A DNA stretch of 54,002 nt, taken from contig JAJZLS010000051.1 in NCBI GenBank assembly GCA_021803345.1, forward strand, positions 1 through 54,002. Direction: 5' to 3'. Origin of the DNA: Actinomycetes bacterium (GTDB taxonomy: Bacteria > Actinomycetota > Acidimicrobiia > Acidimicrobiales > Acidimicrobiaceae). Numbering within the stretch: position 1 is the first letter of the stretch; every line of letters begins with the position of its first letter. Position numbers and translations under genes: made by a program. Of this stretch, positions 26,718 to 34,513 are shown one piece after another. A model generated the notes under the pieces. It saw only the letters and a program-made list of their open reading frames with translations, was not told where the DNA came from and did no database searches.

Positions 26718-26960
26718 GTACACACCTTTTCGCACAAATACTTCAGTGGAGGTCGCGCCATTTAGACTAAAGCTCCACATGAAAAAGTCTGCCTGCAGCA
26801 ACCGGAAGCCAGGAATCGCTTGCTAGACCACTACTGAATAAGTGGCTAGATAATAGCCCCTGATTGAAAGCTGATTCTCCACACAACTTATGTAAATTCA
26901 ATTTCAATTTATTTTGAACATCATTGCTAAAATCATTTAATCATCAACCAAGGAAAATAA

Positions 26961-27599
26961 ATGATCGAACTGAAAGTTATTGTAGGAAGTATACGTCCGG
27001 AACGAGCTGCAGACAAGGTAACCCCATGGATTACAAAAAGGATTGAAAACGACGGTTCCTTCAATCTGGAGATTCTTGATCTTAGAGAGTGGAACCTCCC
27101 TTTATTCCAGGAGTATGCTGGCTCAGTTGGGGATCCCAGCAATCCAACCTATTCAGAACCCATAGTAAAAGCATGGAACGAAAAAATGCGGGAGGCTGAG
27201 GCCCTAGTCATCATCACACCGGAATATCTCCATGGAATGCCCGGGATCCTAAAAAACGCTCTTGACACTGTATTTGCAAGTTTTGCATTTAGAAATAAAC
27301 CTGTGGGAGTGATTTCCTACAGTAGTGGAATTGCCGGTGGATCAAGAGCAATTGAAAATCTGGCCCACGTTGCGGTGGAGGCTGAACTAATACTCCTTAG
27401 GAATTCCGTCATAATTCCCTTCGTCAATTCTGCGTTTGACGAAAACTCCGAACCAATTAACCAAATCACCGATGCGGCTGCAACGGTGATGCTTGAAGAT
27501 ATCAAATGGTGGGCATTAGTCATGAACAGGGCAAGAAAAGAAGGCGAACTGCCTCCCGGTTCAGCTCGACTACGAAGCCATTTGGCTGCCATGAAATGA
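26961..27599 (+). CDS. NAD(P)H-dependent FMN reductase-like flavoprotein
   Basis: Flavodoxin-fold NADPH:FMN or azo/chromate reductase family, 212 residues. VIVGSIRPERAADKV near residue 6 binds the flavin phosphate, ITPEYLHGMPGILKNALD near 81 is the family hallmark (PEYN in most), and YSSGIAGGSRA follows. AAGGAAAATAA precedes the ATG at normal spacing. Natural substrate is unknown. It is single and bounded downstream by a strong hairpin. Confidence 0.9.
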   Translation: MIELKVIVGSIRPERAADKVTPWITKRIENDGSFNLEILDLREWNLPLFQEYAGSVGDPSNPTYSEPIVKAWNEKMREAEALVIITPEYLHGMPGILKNALDTVFASFAFRNKPVGVISYSSGIAGGSRAIENLAHVAVEAELILLRNSVIIPFVNSAFDENSEPINQITDAAATVMLEDIKWWALVMNRARKEGELPPGSARLRSHLAAMK

Positions 27600-27642
27600 A
27601 CTAAACCATTGATACCAAACACCAGGCTCTTGTGCCGTCAAA

Positions 27643-27676
27643 GGAAGAGGCCCCGAATTACATCGGGGCTTCTTCC
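27643..27676. terminator. Strong bidirectional terminator-like hairpin
   Basis: GGAAGAGGCCCCGA and TCGGGGCTTCTTCC pair over 14 positions with one G-U, around a 6-base loop. It lies between two convergent genes and is likely the shared terminator. A poor T-run follows on the plus strand. Confidence 0.7.
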
Positions 27677-27751
27677 TTACATGGGATACCTTGGCGAGGT
27701 CTTTTAGGGAGCTAGTCCCACTTATCCCATTATCTGTGTAAAACTGTTATA

Positions 27752-28723
27752 TCAATCGCTCGGTAATAATGACCTTCCAATCTGTACTGAGCCACTGCTA
27801 AGTCCTGAGGCCGCGGTCGTTGTCGTCGGGGCCGCGGTCGTTGTAGTCGGGGCCTCAGTTGTTGTAGCTGCAGGAGCTTCAGTTGTAGTCGTCGCCGGAG
27901 CCTCAGTTGTTGTAGCTGCAGGAGCTTGAGTTGTAGTCGTCGCCGGAGCCTCAGTTGTTGAAGTAGAAGTGCATCCTGGTTGAACTGTGCTTGTAGTAGT
28001 GGTAGAAGGTACTTGCGTGGTGGTAGTGCTTTTAGAGGACTCTGTGGTGCTCGGAGATGTACTTAAGACGACTACAGATCCAAGTTTCAAAGAGATCTCA
28101 GAGGTGCATTTGGAACTTGAACTTGAATTTGGACTTGAACTAACATGACGAATCACCGGAGCAACCTCAGTCGACGACGATACTGGTGGAAGAGCGACTA
28201 TCGATACCCCGGTTGTAGAAGTTGTTGCGGCATCCTTAGAAGACTGAGAAGCTGCTATTCGATCTGCAGGCGCATCCTTGGGGGGCAAAGCTGCTCTACC
28301 CGAAGAGTTAGAGGGAATCGAAACACCCAGATTCGAAACAGCTGCAGAAAATGCGTTTTGAATTGGTGAAGGTAAAGATCCAGACGCTGCCGCAGCTGCG
28401 GTCCCAGTCAAAGCGACCGCAGTCGTCGCAGCTAAAATCGCCTTTGCCCCTAGCAACCTACCGACAAATGATCTGGTTGGAGCGGCTTGTTGTTCTCCAA
28501 CGCTCTCGGCAATCACCGATGACATCTTCTCTACTACTAAAGACCCGCCAACCCCTGACTCTGAAGCTGAAAAAGAAGAAATATCTATCAGTGCTTGCTG
28601 AAGCTGCGAAAGCTCCTCGTCGGGGGGAACACGCCCATGAATTAAATCATCGACAAAATGATCCATCCCGTTATCGCCAGAGTGGCTGTCTTCAGTGTCT
28701 TTGGGATAATCATCGTTTGTCAT
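27752..28723 (-). CDS. Membrane-anchored anti-sigma-like protein with a Thr/Pro-rich tail
   Basis: 323 residues in three parts. Residues 1-95 are cytoplasmic and polar, of the size of a sigma-binding domain but without the usual zinc motif. Residues about 98-117 (ILAATTAVALTGTAAAAASG) form one membrane span. The rest is outside the cell and from about residue 225 is almost only Thr, Ala, Pro, Ser and Glu, in repeats such as EAPATTTTQAPAATTT. The gene follows an ECF sigma factor gene by 33 bases, the classic arrangement of sigma and membrane anti-sigma. The anti-sigma role is inference from position and topology. Confidence 0.6.
   Translation of the reverse strand: MTNDDYPKDTEDSHSGDNGMDHFVDDLIHGRVPPDEELSQLQQALIDISSFSASESGVGGSLVVEKMSSVIAESVGEQQAAPTRSFVGRLLGAKAILAATTAVALTGTAAAAASGSLPSPIQNAFSAAVSNLGVSIPSNSSGRAALPPKDAPADRIAASQSSKDAATTSTTGVSIVALPPVSSSTEVAPVIRHVSSSPNSSSSSKCTSEISLKLGSVVVLSTSPSTTESSKSTTTTQVPSTTTTSTVQPGCTSTSTTEAPATTTTQAPAATTTEAPATTTTEAPAATTTEAPTTTTAAPTTTTAASGLSSGSVQIGRSLLPSD
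27852..27960 (-). repeat. 48-base tandem repeat in the Thr/Pro-rich tail
   Basis: Units 27852-27899 and 27900-27947 differ at one base, and a 13-base partial third copy follows. Each unit codes for 16 residues, so copy number can change without a frame shift. Similar but diverged sequence lies on both sides. Confidence 0.85.
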
Positions 28724-28756
28724 TCAACCTGATAATCGATCTACCTCTACAATTTG

Positions 28757-29347
28757 TTACGCAGACGAGGAATAATTCTTTCCAGATCCCAAATTATCTT
28801 CAGTTACGACTTTCTCCAGATTATTAATGCCCCTGAAGAATAAAATCCTTACTGCCCCTTCTGACTTACCTATCACCTGTGATATCTCGTAGTAGGTAAG
28901 TCCTACGATCACTCTTAGAGAAATGACTTCAGCCTGAGATTTGGGAATTCGAGACAACCACTCAATCGCTTTAGAGGAGCTCACATCTAGTACTGATTCG
29001 ACCATTTCCGAAATTTCCACGATCCTGGTTGACCGGTCTATGAGTCGTAATCCCGTCTTAGGGGAACGATAGGATTTGCGCCACTGGTCATACAGTCTGG
29101 CTCTGGCGATCTGGAAAAGCAAACCTTGAAGTGCCGAAATGTCTCCTTGAAACTTCGGCAATACCCTTGCAAGCGATATCCAGCTCTCTGAAGCAACGTC
29201 TTCGGAATTTTTGCACCCCAGGGAAGACAAATACCTCACCAAGCCAGGATTTAGAAATAGCCAAACCCGAGAAAGTGCGTCCTTATCCCCCGCCTTGGCC
29301 TTTTGTATTGTCTCAACTGGATCAAACGGCAGCGATAAAGACATCAC
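28757..29347 (-). CDS. ECF-type RNA polymerase sigma factor
   Basis: 196 residues with region 2 (GLVRYLSSLGCKNSEDVASESWISLARVLPKFQGD, residues 35-70, with helices near WRKSYRS around 90) and region 4 (IPKSQAEVISLRVIVGLTYYEISQVIGKSEGAVRILFFRGI, residues 133-175). It directs polymerase to a small target set. The gene lies upstream of the anti-sigma-like gene. Promoter sequence recognised is not deducible. Confidence 0.88.
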   Translation of the reverse strand: MMSLSLPFDPVETIQKAKAGDKDALSRVWLFLNPGLVRYLSSLGCKNSEDVASESWISLARVLPKFQGDISALQGLLFQIARARLYDQWRKSYRSPKTGLRLIDRSTRIVEISEMVESVLDVSSSKAIEWLSRIPKSQAEVISLRVIVGLTYYEISQVIGKSEGAVRILFFRGINNLEKVVTEDNLGSGKNYSSSA

Positions 29348-29423
29348 AGTAACCGTACCAGTAAATCAGACGATTATTGTGTCTCAAAGCTAAATCTCTC
29401 TCGAAATCACTTTAAGTGCAAAA

Positions 29424-31721
29424 CTAAATAGCCTGGGCAGTAGCTCTCCGGGGTCCGATCTTTGTGATTTCAATCGCTCCAGGCATCTGTTCCTTTATTT
29501 CAGAACCATGAGTGACGACCATCACCTGATTGAACCTCGACTTCAATCGATCCAGCGCCGAGAGCAGAGTCACTTTGCGCAAATCGTCAAGCGGACCAAA
29601 GACTTCATCTAGTACCAACAATCCGACTTGCTGGCCGAAACTCGATCCAATCTGTTCGGAAATTGCAATCCTGAATGCCAAATTTGCTAAATCACGTTCA
29701 GATCCTGAAAAACGGCCCAGGTCATATGAATTCCCGCGATCCGAGATCCGAATCTGCCATGAATTGATATCGACATCCAAAAGATCATATTCCGACTCCG
29801 TTAAGTCAGCGAATATTGATGCCGCCACAATTGCCAGACGAGGACCCATCGCAGAAATCACCGATTTTCTGAACTCACTTAAGTAGTCTGCCACTCTCCC
29901 CAGTGTGTCAGCTTCAACCTCAAATTCGTCAATAGCTGCCTGAGAATCCGAGATTTGGCCGATCAATGCCTCAACTTTTTCAATTGAACCTTGAACCTGA
30001 ACCCGAGCAATATTAATTCGATTATGTCTTTCCTTCGCTGTTACAAGGAAATCAGTTGCCCTTTTAAGTTCGCTCTGCACCTTCAAAAACCGTTGCTCAT
30101 CGAAATTCAAATTATTTAACACATTTCTAAGATCGTTTAGCTCCTGAGCAAGTGATTCAGTACTTTTCTCGACTTCAAAAGATTGCGATACGATTTCAGA
30201 AAGTTGGTTAGTCTCCGCTTCCAATCGCAAAACACGCTCATGGGCCATCTCTTGTTCCTTTAGTAACGAACGGAGATACGAAAGACGACCTTTAGCTGCA
30301 GACAGATCTTCAATCTCACTAGGAGAATCCGAGATTTGCTGAATAATCATCGATGATTCGATCAACAGCTTTTGATTTCTATCATGGCGCAAGCTGAGCT
30401 GTCTAACTTTCTCCTCGAGTCCCCTGCGCTTATTCTCAAGACTATCGACTTCTCCTTCAATCTGCGCCAAATGATTCTCGAGTATTTTGTGGCTTTCCAT
30501 TACCTCAATAAAATGGCTCTGAAAGGCGTCCCCTAAGAGTTGTCCGCAAGTCGGACAAGTAGACTCACGTCCAAGCTGATTCAGAGAATCTAATTGGATC
30601 CTGACGCTGCCGACCTTTTCTTTTGTTACTTTCGATTCGAACTTCAAACCTGAAATCTGCTCAACCAGCTGCTTCAGCTCAGTGTTTAACTGGATAACTT
30701 CGGCAGATGTTTCAGACGTCTCAGCCTCAAGCTGTTCGACGGAATCACACTCGCCCTTTTTAGCCAGCTCATCTAACTTTGCTTCAGCTCGGGCTACATC
30801 TTCGGCCGCTTGAATTTGCAAAGTAAGTTGTGATATTTCCGTCCTAAGTGATTCCAACGCCCCAGGATCAACAGAACTCTGTTCCATCAGACTTTTCAGC
30901 TCAGACAGCTTCTTTCGAGATTCCTCTATAGTGCCAATCTGCTTTAGCAATTGATTGTAAAATCGTCTTTTCTCTTTTCCAACTGCTACGATCTGCTCCC
31001 TTTGTCTCTTGATTTCCTCTAATCGGCGAAAACCGTCCTCTAAAACAGCTAACTCGGAGGTAGCTTTCTCAATTGTTCCCAATGAACTATCTAACTGAAA
31101 GTTAATCTTTTCCAATTGATCTGATAACTCTGCACGCTGTTGAAACAGACCTTCCGAACTTGGAAGCGCAGCTCTTGCCAATTTCAGCTGATCAATCTTA
31201 TTTCTGAAATCTGCCCTGGCTAAATCTCGAGCTTTGTCCAAGGGGAAAATTCCAAGCAGTGATAAGACTAACTTTTGACGTTCAGAAGGAGTTGAATCTG
31301 AAAACGCAGCAACCTGCTTTTGCTCGGCAAAGACGGATGCCCTGAAAGCCTCTACATCCATTCCCAGTGTGGATTGTATGAAACGATTTGTCTCTTTTAC
31401 CCCATCCGAAATAAGGTCGTTATCCACCCAACCTCTAGCCTTCACCAGACCGCGGGGAGAGATGGTTCTCCTAACCCTAATCAAGTGTTCATCGTGCTCA
31501 AATTCAATCTCGGCCTCACAGTCACTCTCACTCCCGCTGGTACGGATGTCCGGTATCGAGGTCCTACTTCTTCCGTAAAGCACCCAAGGTATCGATTCGA
31601 TGAAATAAGACTTACCAGCACCATTGGGTCCATAAATTCCAACCAGCCCCGAGGGAATTTCAATCTCCAGGGGCTGTTCAAATACCCTGTAATTTTGGAG
31701 GAAAATACGATATATCCTCAC
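29424..31721 (-). CDS. sbcC: SbcC/Rad50-type DNA repair ATPase
   Basis: Large ABC-ATPase partner of the SbcD nuclease, acting on DNA ends and hairpins. 765 residues. Walker A GPNGAGKSYF near residue 31, two long coiled coils, the zinc hook CPTCG near 387 where two molecules join, signature FSGSERDLANLAF near 668 and Walker B LLVLDEVFGPLDD near 700. At 765 residues the coiled coils are short compared with E. coli SbcC. The start is GTG at 31721, overlapping the sbcD stop (GTGA). Confidence 0.94.
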   Translation of the reverse strand: MRIYRIFLQNYRVFEQPLEIEIPSGLVGIYGPNGAGKSYFIESIPWVLYGRSRTSIPDIRTSGSESDCEAEIEFEHDEHLIRVRRTISPRGLVKARGWVDNDLISDGVKETNRFIQSTLGMDVEAFRASVFAEQKQVAAFSDSTPSERQKLVLSLLGIFPLDKARDLARADFRNKIDQLKLARAALPSSEGLFQQRAELSDQLEKINFQLDSSLGTIEKATSELAVLEDGFRRLEEIKRQREQIVAVGKEKRRFYNQLLKQIGTIEESRKKLSELKSLMEQSSVDPGALESLRTEISQLTLQIQAAEDVARAEAKLDELAKKGECDSVEQLEAETSETSAEVIQLNTELKQLVEQISGLKFESKVTKEKVGSVRIQLDSLNQLGRESTCPTCGQLLGDAFQSHFIEVMESHKILENHLAQIEGEVDSLENKRRGLEEKVRQLSLRHDRNQKLLIESSMIIQQISDSPSEIEDLSAAKGRLSYLRSLLKEQEMAHERVLRLEAETNQLSEIVSQSFEVEKSTESLAQELNDLRNVLNNLNFDEQRFLKVQSELKRATDFLVTAKERHNRINIARVQVQGSIEKVEALIGQISDSQAAIDEFEVEADTLGRVADYLSEFRKSVISAMGPRLAIVAASIFADLTESEYDLLDVDINSWQIRISDRGNSYDLGRFSGSERDLANLAFRIAISEQIGSSFGQQVGLLVLDEVFGPLDDLRKVTLLSALDRLKSRFNQVMVVTHGSEIKEQMPGAIEITKIGPRRATAQAI

Positions 31722-32827
31722 GACGATTCAATTGCCTTGGTTATATAATCAATCCCGCGGGAAATCACCAACGGCTTTTTCTCTGCTTCCAGATCCTGAG
31801 TATCGACAAATCTCGCCCATTTGGCTGGCATTGTCTCCAGGGCCGGTAATTCACCAGGAACCGCTGCGCTCAGATATTGCGGTTCCAGCTTGAAATAAAG
31901 CAGGTGCCGCGTCATTTCCTTGACAGTTTCCAGATCTACCAACCTGAATGCTCCAGGATCCACGCCATCGAGCAAAAGCCGAACGACGCTACCACTGTCC
32001 GTCCCCTCAACTCTTCGAAAAATTAATTCTTCGATCTCCTTTGCAGCGAGTCCAAATGCCGATACAACTCCGAGGTCTACTAATTTGCGCCTGCCAGAAA
32101 TCGGCAGATGTACAAACTGGCCGCTATCGGTGTCGAGAACTCCGATACCTTTTTCAATTTCCGGATTGTCGCCGAATGAAAATGTGTCCGTCGAACCTAC
32201 ATACCACATGTTCTCTTTCACCCTGGCATTGAAATGGTAATGCCCAAGCAGCGCAAAATCTCCACCAATGGTTTCAGCATCAAGATTAATCTCGTTTATA
32301 TCCGCATGAGATGGCGCGAGTTGACGCACTCTAGGATGGGTGATAACCAGGTTGATCATCTCAAGGCTGCGGTTTGAAGATGCCTGAGTCAACGCATGAA
32401 TGGTGTCTTGCTCATTCAACATCTGAGGAACCCCATGAACCCGTACCCCAGGGAAATCAAAGTATTCATAGCTTTGACGGTAAATTAAACCAAATTCAGG
32501 AAATACATCATGCAAAGCTGCATACGGGCTTTCTGTGCCTCCAAGTCTGGGTGTATCATGATTTCCACTAATACCCACGAGCGGAATCTTAGCTTTACGA
32601 ATCTTAAAGAGCTCCCTTTGAACTACCCTGAAAGAACGAAACGACGGGCGGGGAAAGTCAAAAATATCCCCAAGAAACAAGATCAGGTCCGGATTCTGCT
32701 CCAAGATCAAATCAATAGAGCTTTGAAACGAAACTTCAAAATCTCGCTCGCGTACATTGACTCCCTGACTTGAAATTGGATAACTAGCCCGACCCACATG
32801 AGCATCCCCCAAGGCGGCAATCTTCAT
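31718..32827 (-). CDS. sbcD: SbcD/Mre11-type nuclease
   Basis: Metallophosphoesterase nuclease partner of SbcC. GDAHVGRA at residue 6 (D and H metal ligands), FLGDIFD near 51, GNHDTPR near 88, ITHPRV near 160 and LLGHYHF near 190 are all present in order. The residue after GH in the last motif is Tyr. I start at ATG 32827, not the earlier in-frame codon at 32845, since GGAGGA lies at good distance and MKIAALGDAHVG is the family start. The ribosome-binding site lies within a transposon right-end hairpin, so initiation may be affected. Operon with sbcC. Confidence 0.94.
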   Translation of the reverse strand: MKIAALGDAHVGRASYPISSQGVNVRERDFEVSFQSSIDLILEQNPDLILFLGDIFDFPRPSFRSFRVVQRELFKIRKAKIPLVGISGNHDTPRLGGTESPYAALHDVFPEFGLIYRQSYEYFDFPGVRVHGVPQMLNEQDTIHALTQASSNRSLEMINLVITHPRVRQLAPSHADINEINLDAETIGGDFALLGHYHFNARVKENMWYVGSTDTFSFGDNPEIEKGIGVLDTDSGQFVHLPISGRRKLVDLGVVSAFGLAAKEIEELIFRRVEGTDSGSVVRLLLDGVDPGAFRLVDLETVKEMTRHLLYFKLEPQYLSAAVPGELPALETMPAKWARFVDTQDLEAEKKPLVISRGIDYITKAIESS

Positions 32828-32829
32828 AT

Positions 32830-32862
32830 TTGATATCCTCCCCACCGGTCAGGCTGGAGGAT
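32830..32862 (-). mobile_element. Right end of a TnpB-type element abutting sbcD
   Basis: On the minus strand ATCCTCC (32862-32856) and GGAGGAT (32841-32835) form a 7-base stem, followed by ATCAA ending at 32830. This agrees in form with the hairpin-plus-TCAA end at 53518. It sits directly after the tnpB relic. The sbcD ATG begins two bases beyond it. Confidence 0.6.
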
Positions 32863-33138
32863 CCTATTTGACAATCCGCCCACGGCACAGCGGTGTTTCA
32901 GCAGTTGACGCTTCATCGGCCTTTTCCACCTAACCCAGATAGGAGTTACCTGCGGTGTCCGCCGGCGTCCAGTGACCACACAATTGAGACTAGAAACCGG
33001 TCCCCGCGCAACAATCTTTTGGACTGCCATGATTATGGTGACGTACTCAAAGCTGCTAGAGGCAAAGATCGCTTGGCTCCTAGCTTCTCCGGCCCGCATA
33101 TGTACACAGGGTGGATAATAACTCTGGCAGATGTTCAC
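32863..33138 (-). pseudogene. Decayed C-terminal part of a tnpB transposase gene
   Basis: The frame from 33138 reads YYPPCVHMRAGEARSQAIF, then ASSSFEYVTIIMAVQKIVARG, then VTGRRRTP and KRQL. This aligns with the TnpB zinc finger (TSQTCP.CG...NRKSQAVF.C..CGY.A.ADINAAQNI) and with the tail of the intact copy at 53567 (VTGRRGTLQQ, KRQL). Three of four zinc cysteines and the RuvC aspartate are lost. Further upstream to about 33250 the sequence gives weak similarity only. It fills most of the gap between sbcD and rnpB. Confidence 0.6.
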
Positions 33139-33340
33139 TTAGCTACCTTACCTCTTTGTCGTGACAGTCGTCGTATCTTTGCCGCCACTATCCTTGACTC
33201 ACTTGTAATCCCGGGAACTGGTGGACTAGTTTTGACCACATTTAATTTCTCGGGTGACTGATTCTTGCTATAAAAAGCAATGGAAGGCTGTTACGGCAGC
33301 ACAGTCTGATTTAAGAGAACGGCGAATAAGGTTAAAGAGT

Positions 33341-33669
33341 CGAGTTGGCCGGGTGACCGCGGGATCACGGATCCTGAGGAAGGTCGGGGCTCCAAAGGGC
33401 AAGGCGCTGGCTAACAGCCAGTCAGGGCGACCTGCAGGAAAGTGCCACAGAAAACAGACAGCCGATTTATGGTGATGGTGAAACGGTGCGGTAAGAGCGC
33501 ACCAGCATGAGAGGTGACTCTCATGGCTTGGCAAACCCCGCCTGGAGCAAGGCCAAATGGAGTTATGATTGCCCGTCCGTCGAAAAGACAAACTCCTGGT
33601 AGGCCGCATAGATGGATGGTCACACAGGTAGATTTCTACCGGACAGAACCCCGCCTATAGGCCGGCTCG
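33341..33669 (+). ncRNA. rnpB: RNase P RNA
   Basis: Catalytic RNA that trims the 5' leader of tRNA precursors. The ends CGAGTTGGCC (33341) and GGCCGGCTCG (to 33669) pair as helix P1. Conserved blocks follow in order: GAGGAAGGTCGGGGCTCC, CAGGGCGACCTGCAGGAAAG, GCCACAGAAAACAGACAGCC, GGTGATGGTGAAACGGTGCG, GGTAAGAGCGCACCAGC, TAGGCCGCATAGATGG and ACAGAACCCCGCCTATAGGCC. About 329 bases, a little short for type A. It is on the plus strand, opposite the zinc-ribbon gene downstream. The open frames read across it are shadows. Confidence 0.96.
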
Positions 33670-33723
33670 ACAATAATTTGAATGTAATTTCTAATGTCTG
33701 CTAATGCAACTTCGTATACCTGT

Positions 33724-34449
33724 TCAGACAAGCAGTATCCTGCCGCATTGCTCGCAGGTCGCTGGACTTGAAAACTCTGACGAAAGAAGCTTTTTGATCG
33801 ACTCGATCTCACTTGCCGACATCCTTACTTTACAACCCTGGCAGGTAGAGTTTTCAATTCTTGCCACTGGCATTGCTCCAACCCTTGGCTGAATAGTGTC
33901 ATACATCGCCAAAAGCTTCGGATCGACACTCTGAATTAACTCAGACCTGGATTTCAACAGTTCGTCCATCTCGGCACTCATCGAGTTAACCTCTAAGTCA
34001 TTTTTAGCAGATAGTTCCTTCGCTTTTGAAGAAAGGTCACCTAAAGAAACCTCCAGCTCAGCCAACTTGGCCTCTTTATTCTCCATATCGGCAAGGATTT
34101 CCAGTTCCTCATCTTCAAGTGAAGACCGCTGTGCGTCTAGCTTGGATATTTCTGTTTCTGTCATAGCAATGTCACGATGCGAAATAGCCCCGCTTGACTC
34201 CTGAGCTTTCATATTCCTGACTTTAACCAGCAAGGATTTGGATTGCTCTTCAAGTGCAGCATGTCTGGCCTGGAGCTGGCCAAATTCGTCCTTGAGGGTC
34301 TTGTACGCTAACCTCAAAGAATTGAACTGAGTCTTTACATCCTTGAGCCCGGACACCTCATCTAAATTAGATATGGCACTCCTCAACCGGTTCACTTTTG
34401 AATCCAACTCCTGAATGGGAATTAAGGACTCTATCGATGATCTATTCAC
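33724..34449 (-). CDS. Coiled-coil protein with C4 zinc ribbon (CT398/Rv2229c-like)
   Basis: 241 residues. Residues 10-175 form a long coiled coil and the end has CQGCKVRM near 205 and CEQCGRILLV near 230, a four-cysteine zinc ribbon. This conserved family occurs in most actinobacteria. Its role is not established, with suggested links to RNA or secretion. No obvious domain fusion. Confidence 0.88.
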   Translation of the reverse strand: MNRSSIESLIPIQELDSKVNRLRSAISNLDEVSGLKDVKTQFNSLRLAYKTLKDEFGQLQARHAALEEQSKSLLVKVRNMKAQESSGAISHRDIAMTETEISKLDAQRSSLEDEELEILADMENKEAKLAELEVSLGDLSSKAKELSAKNDLEVNSMSAEMDELLKSRSELIQSVDPKLLAMYDTIQPRVGAMPVARIENSTCQGCKVRMSASEIESIKKLLSSEFSSPATCEQCGRILLV

Positions 34450-34513
34450 TCTAGCCCTCCCACTTTTCGATAAAATTACTCATATTCTTGCGCTGCCACT
34501 TCAATCAATTACT

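Noticed and set aside
27800-27960. CRISPR-like repeat pattern
   Set aside because: Repeats are back to back without spacers and keep a Thr/Pro reading frame.
33254-33623. Open frames on both strands across 33.2-33.6 kb
   Set aside because: They lie across rnpB, whose conserved RNA blocks are unmistakable.
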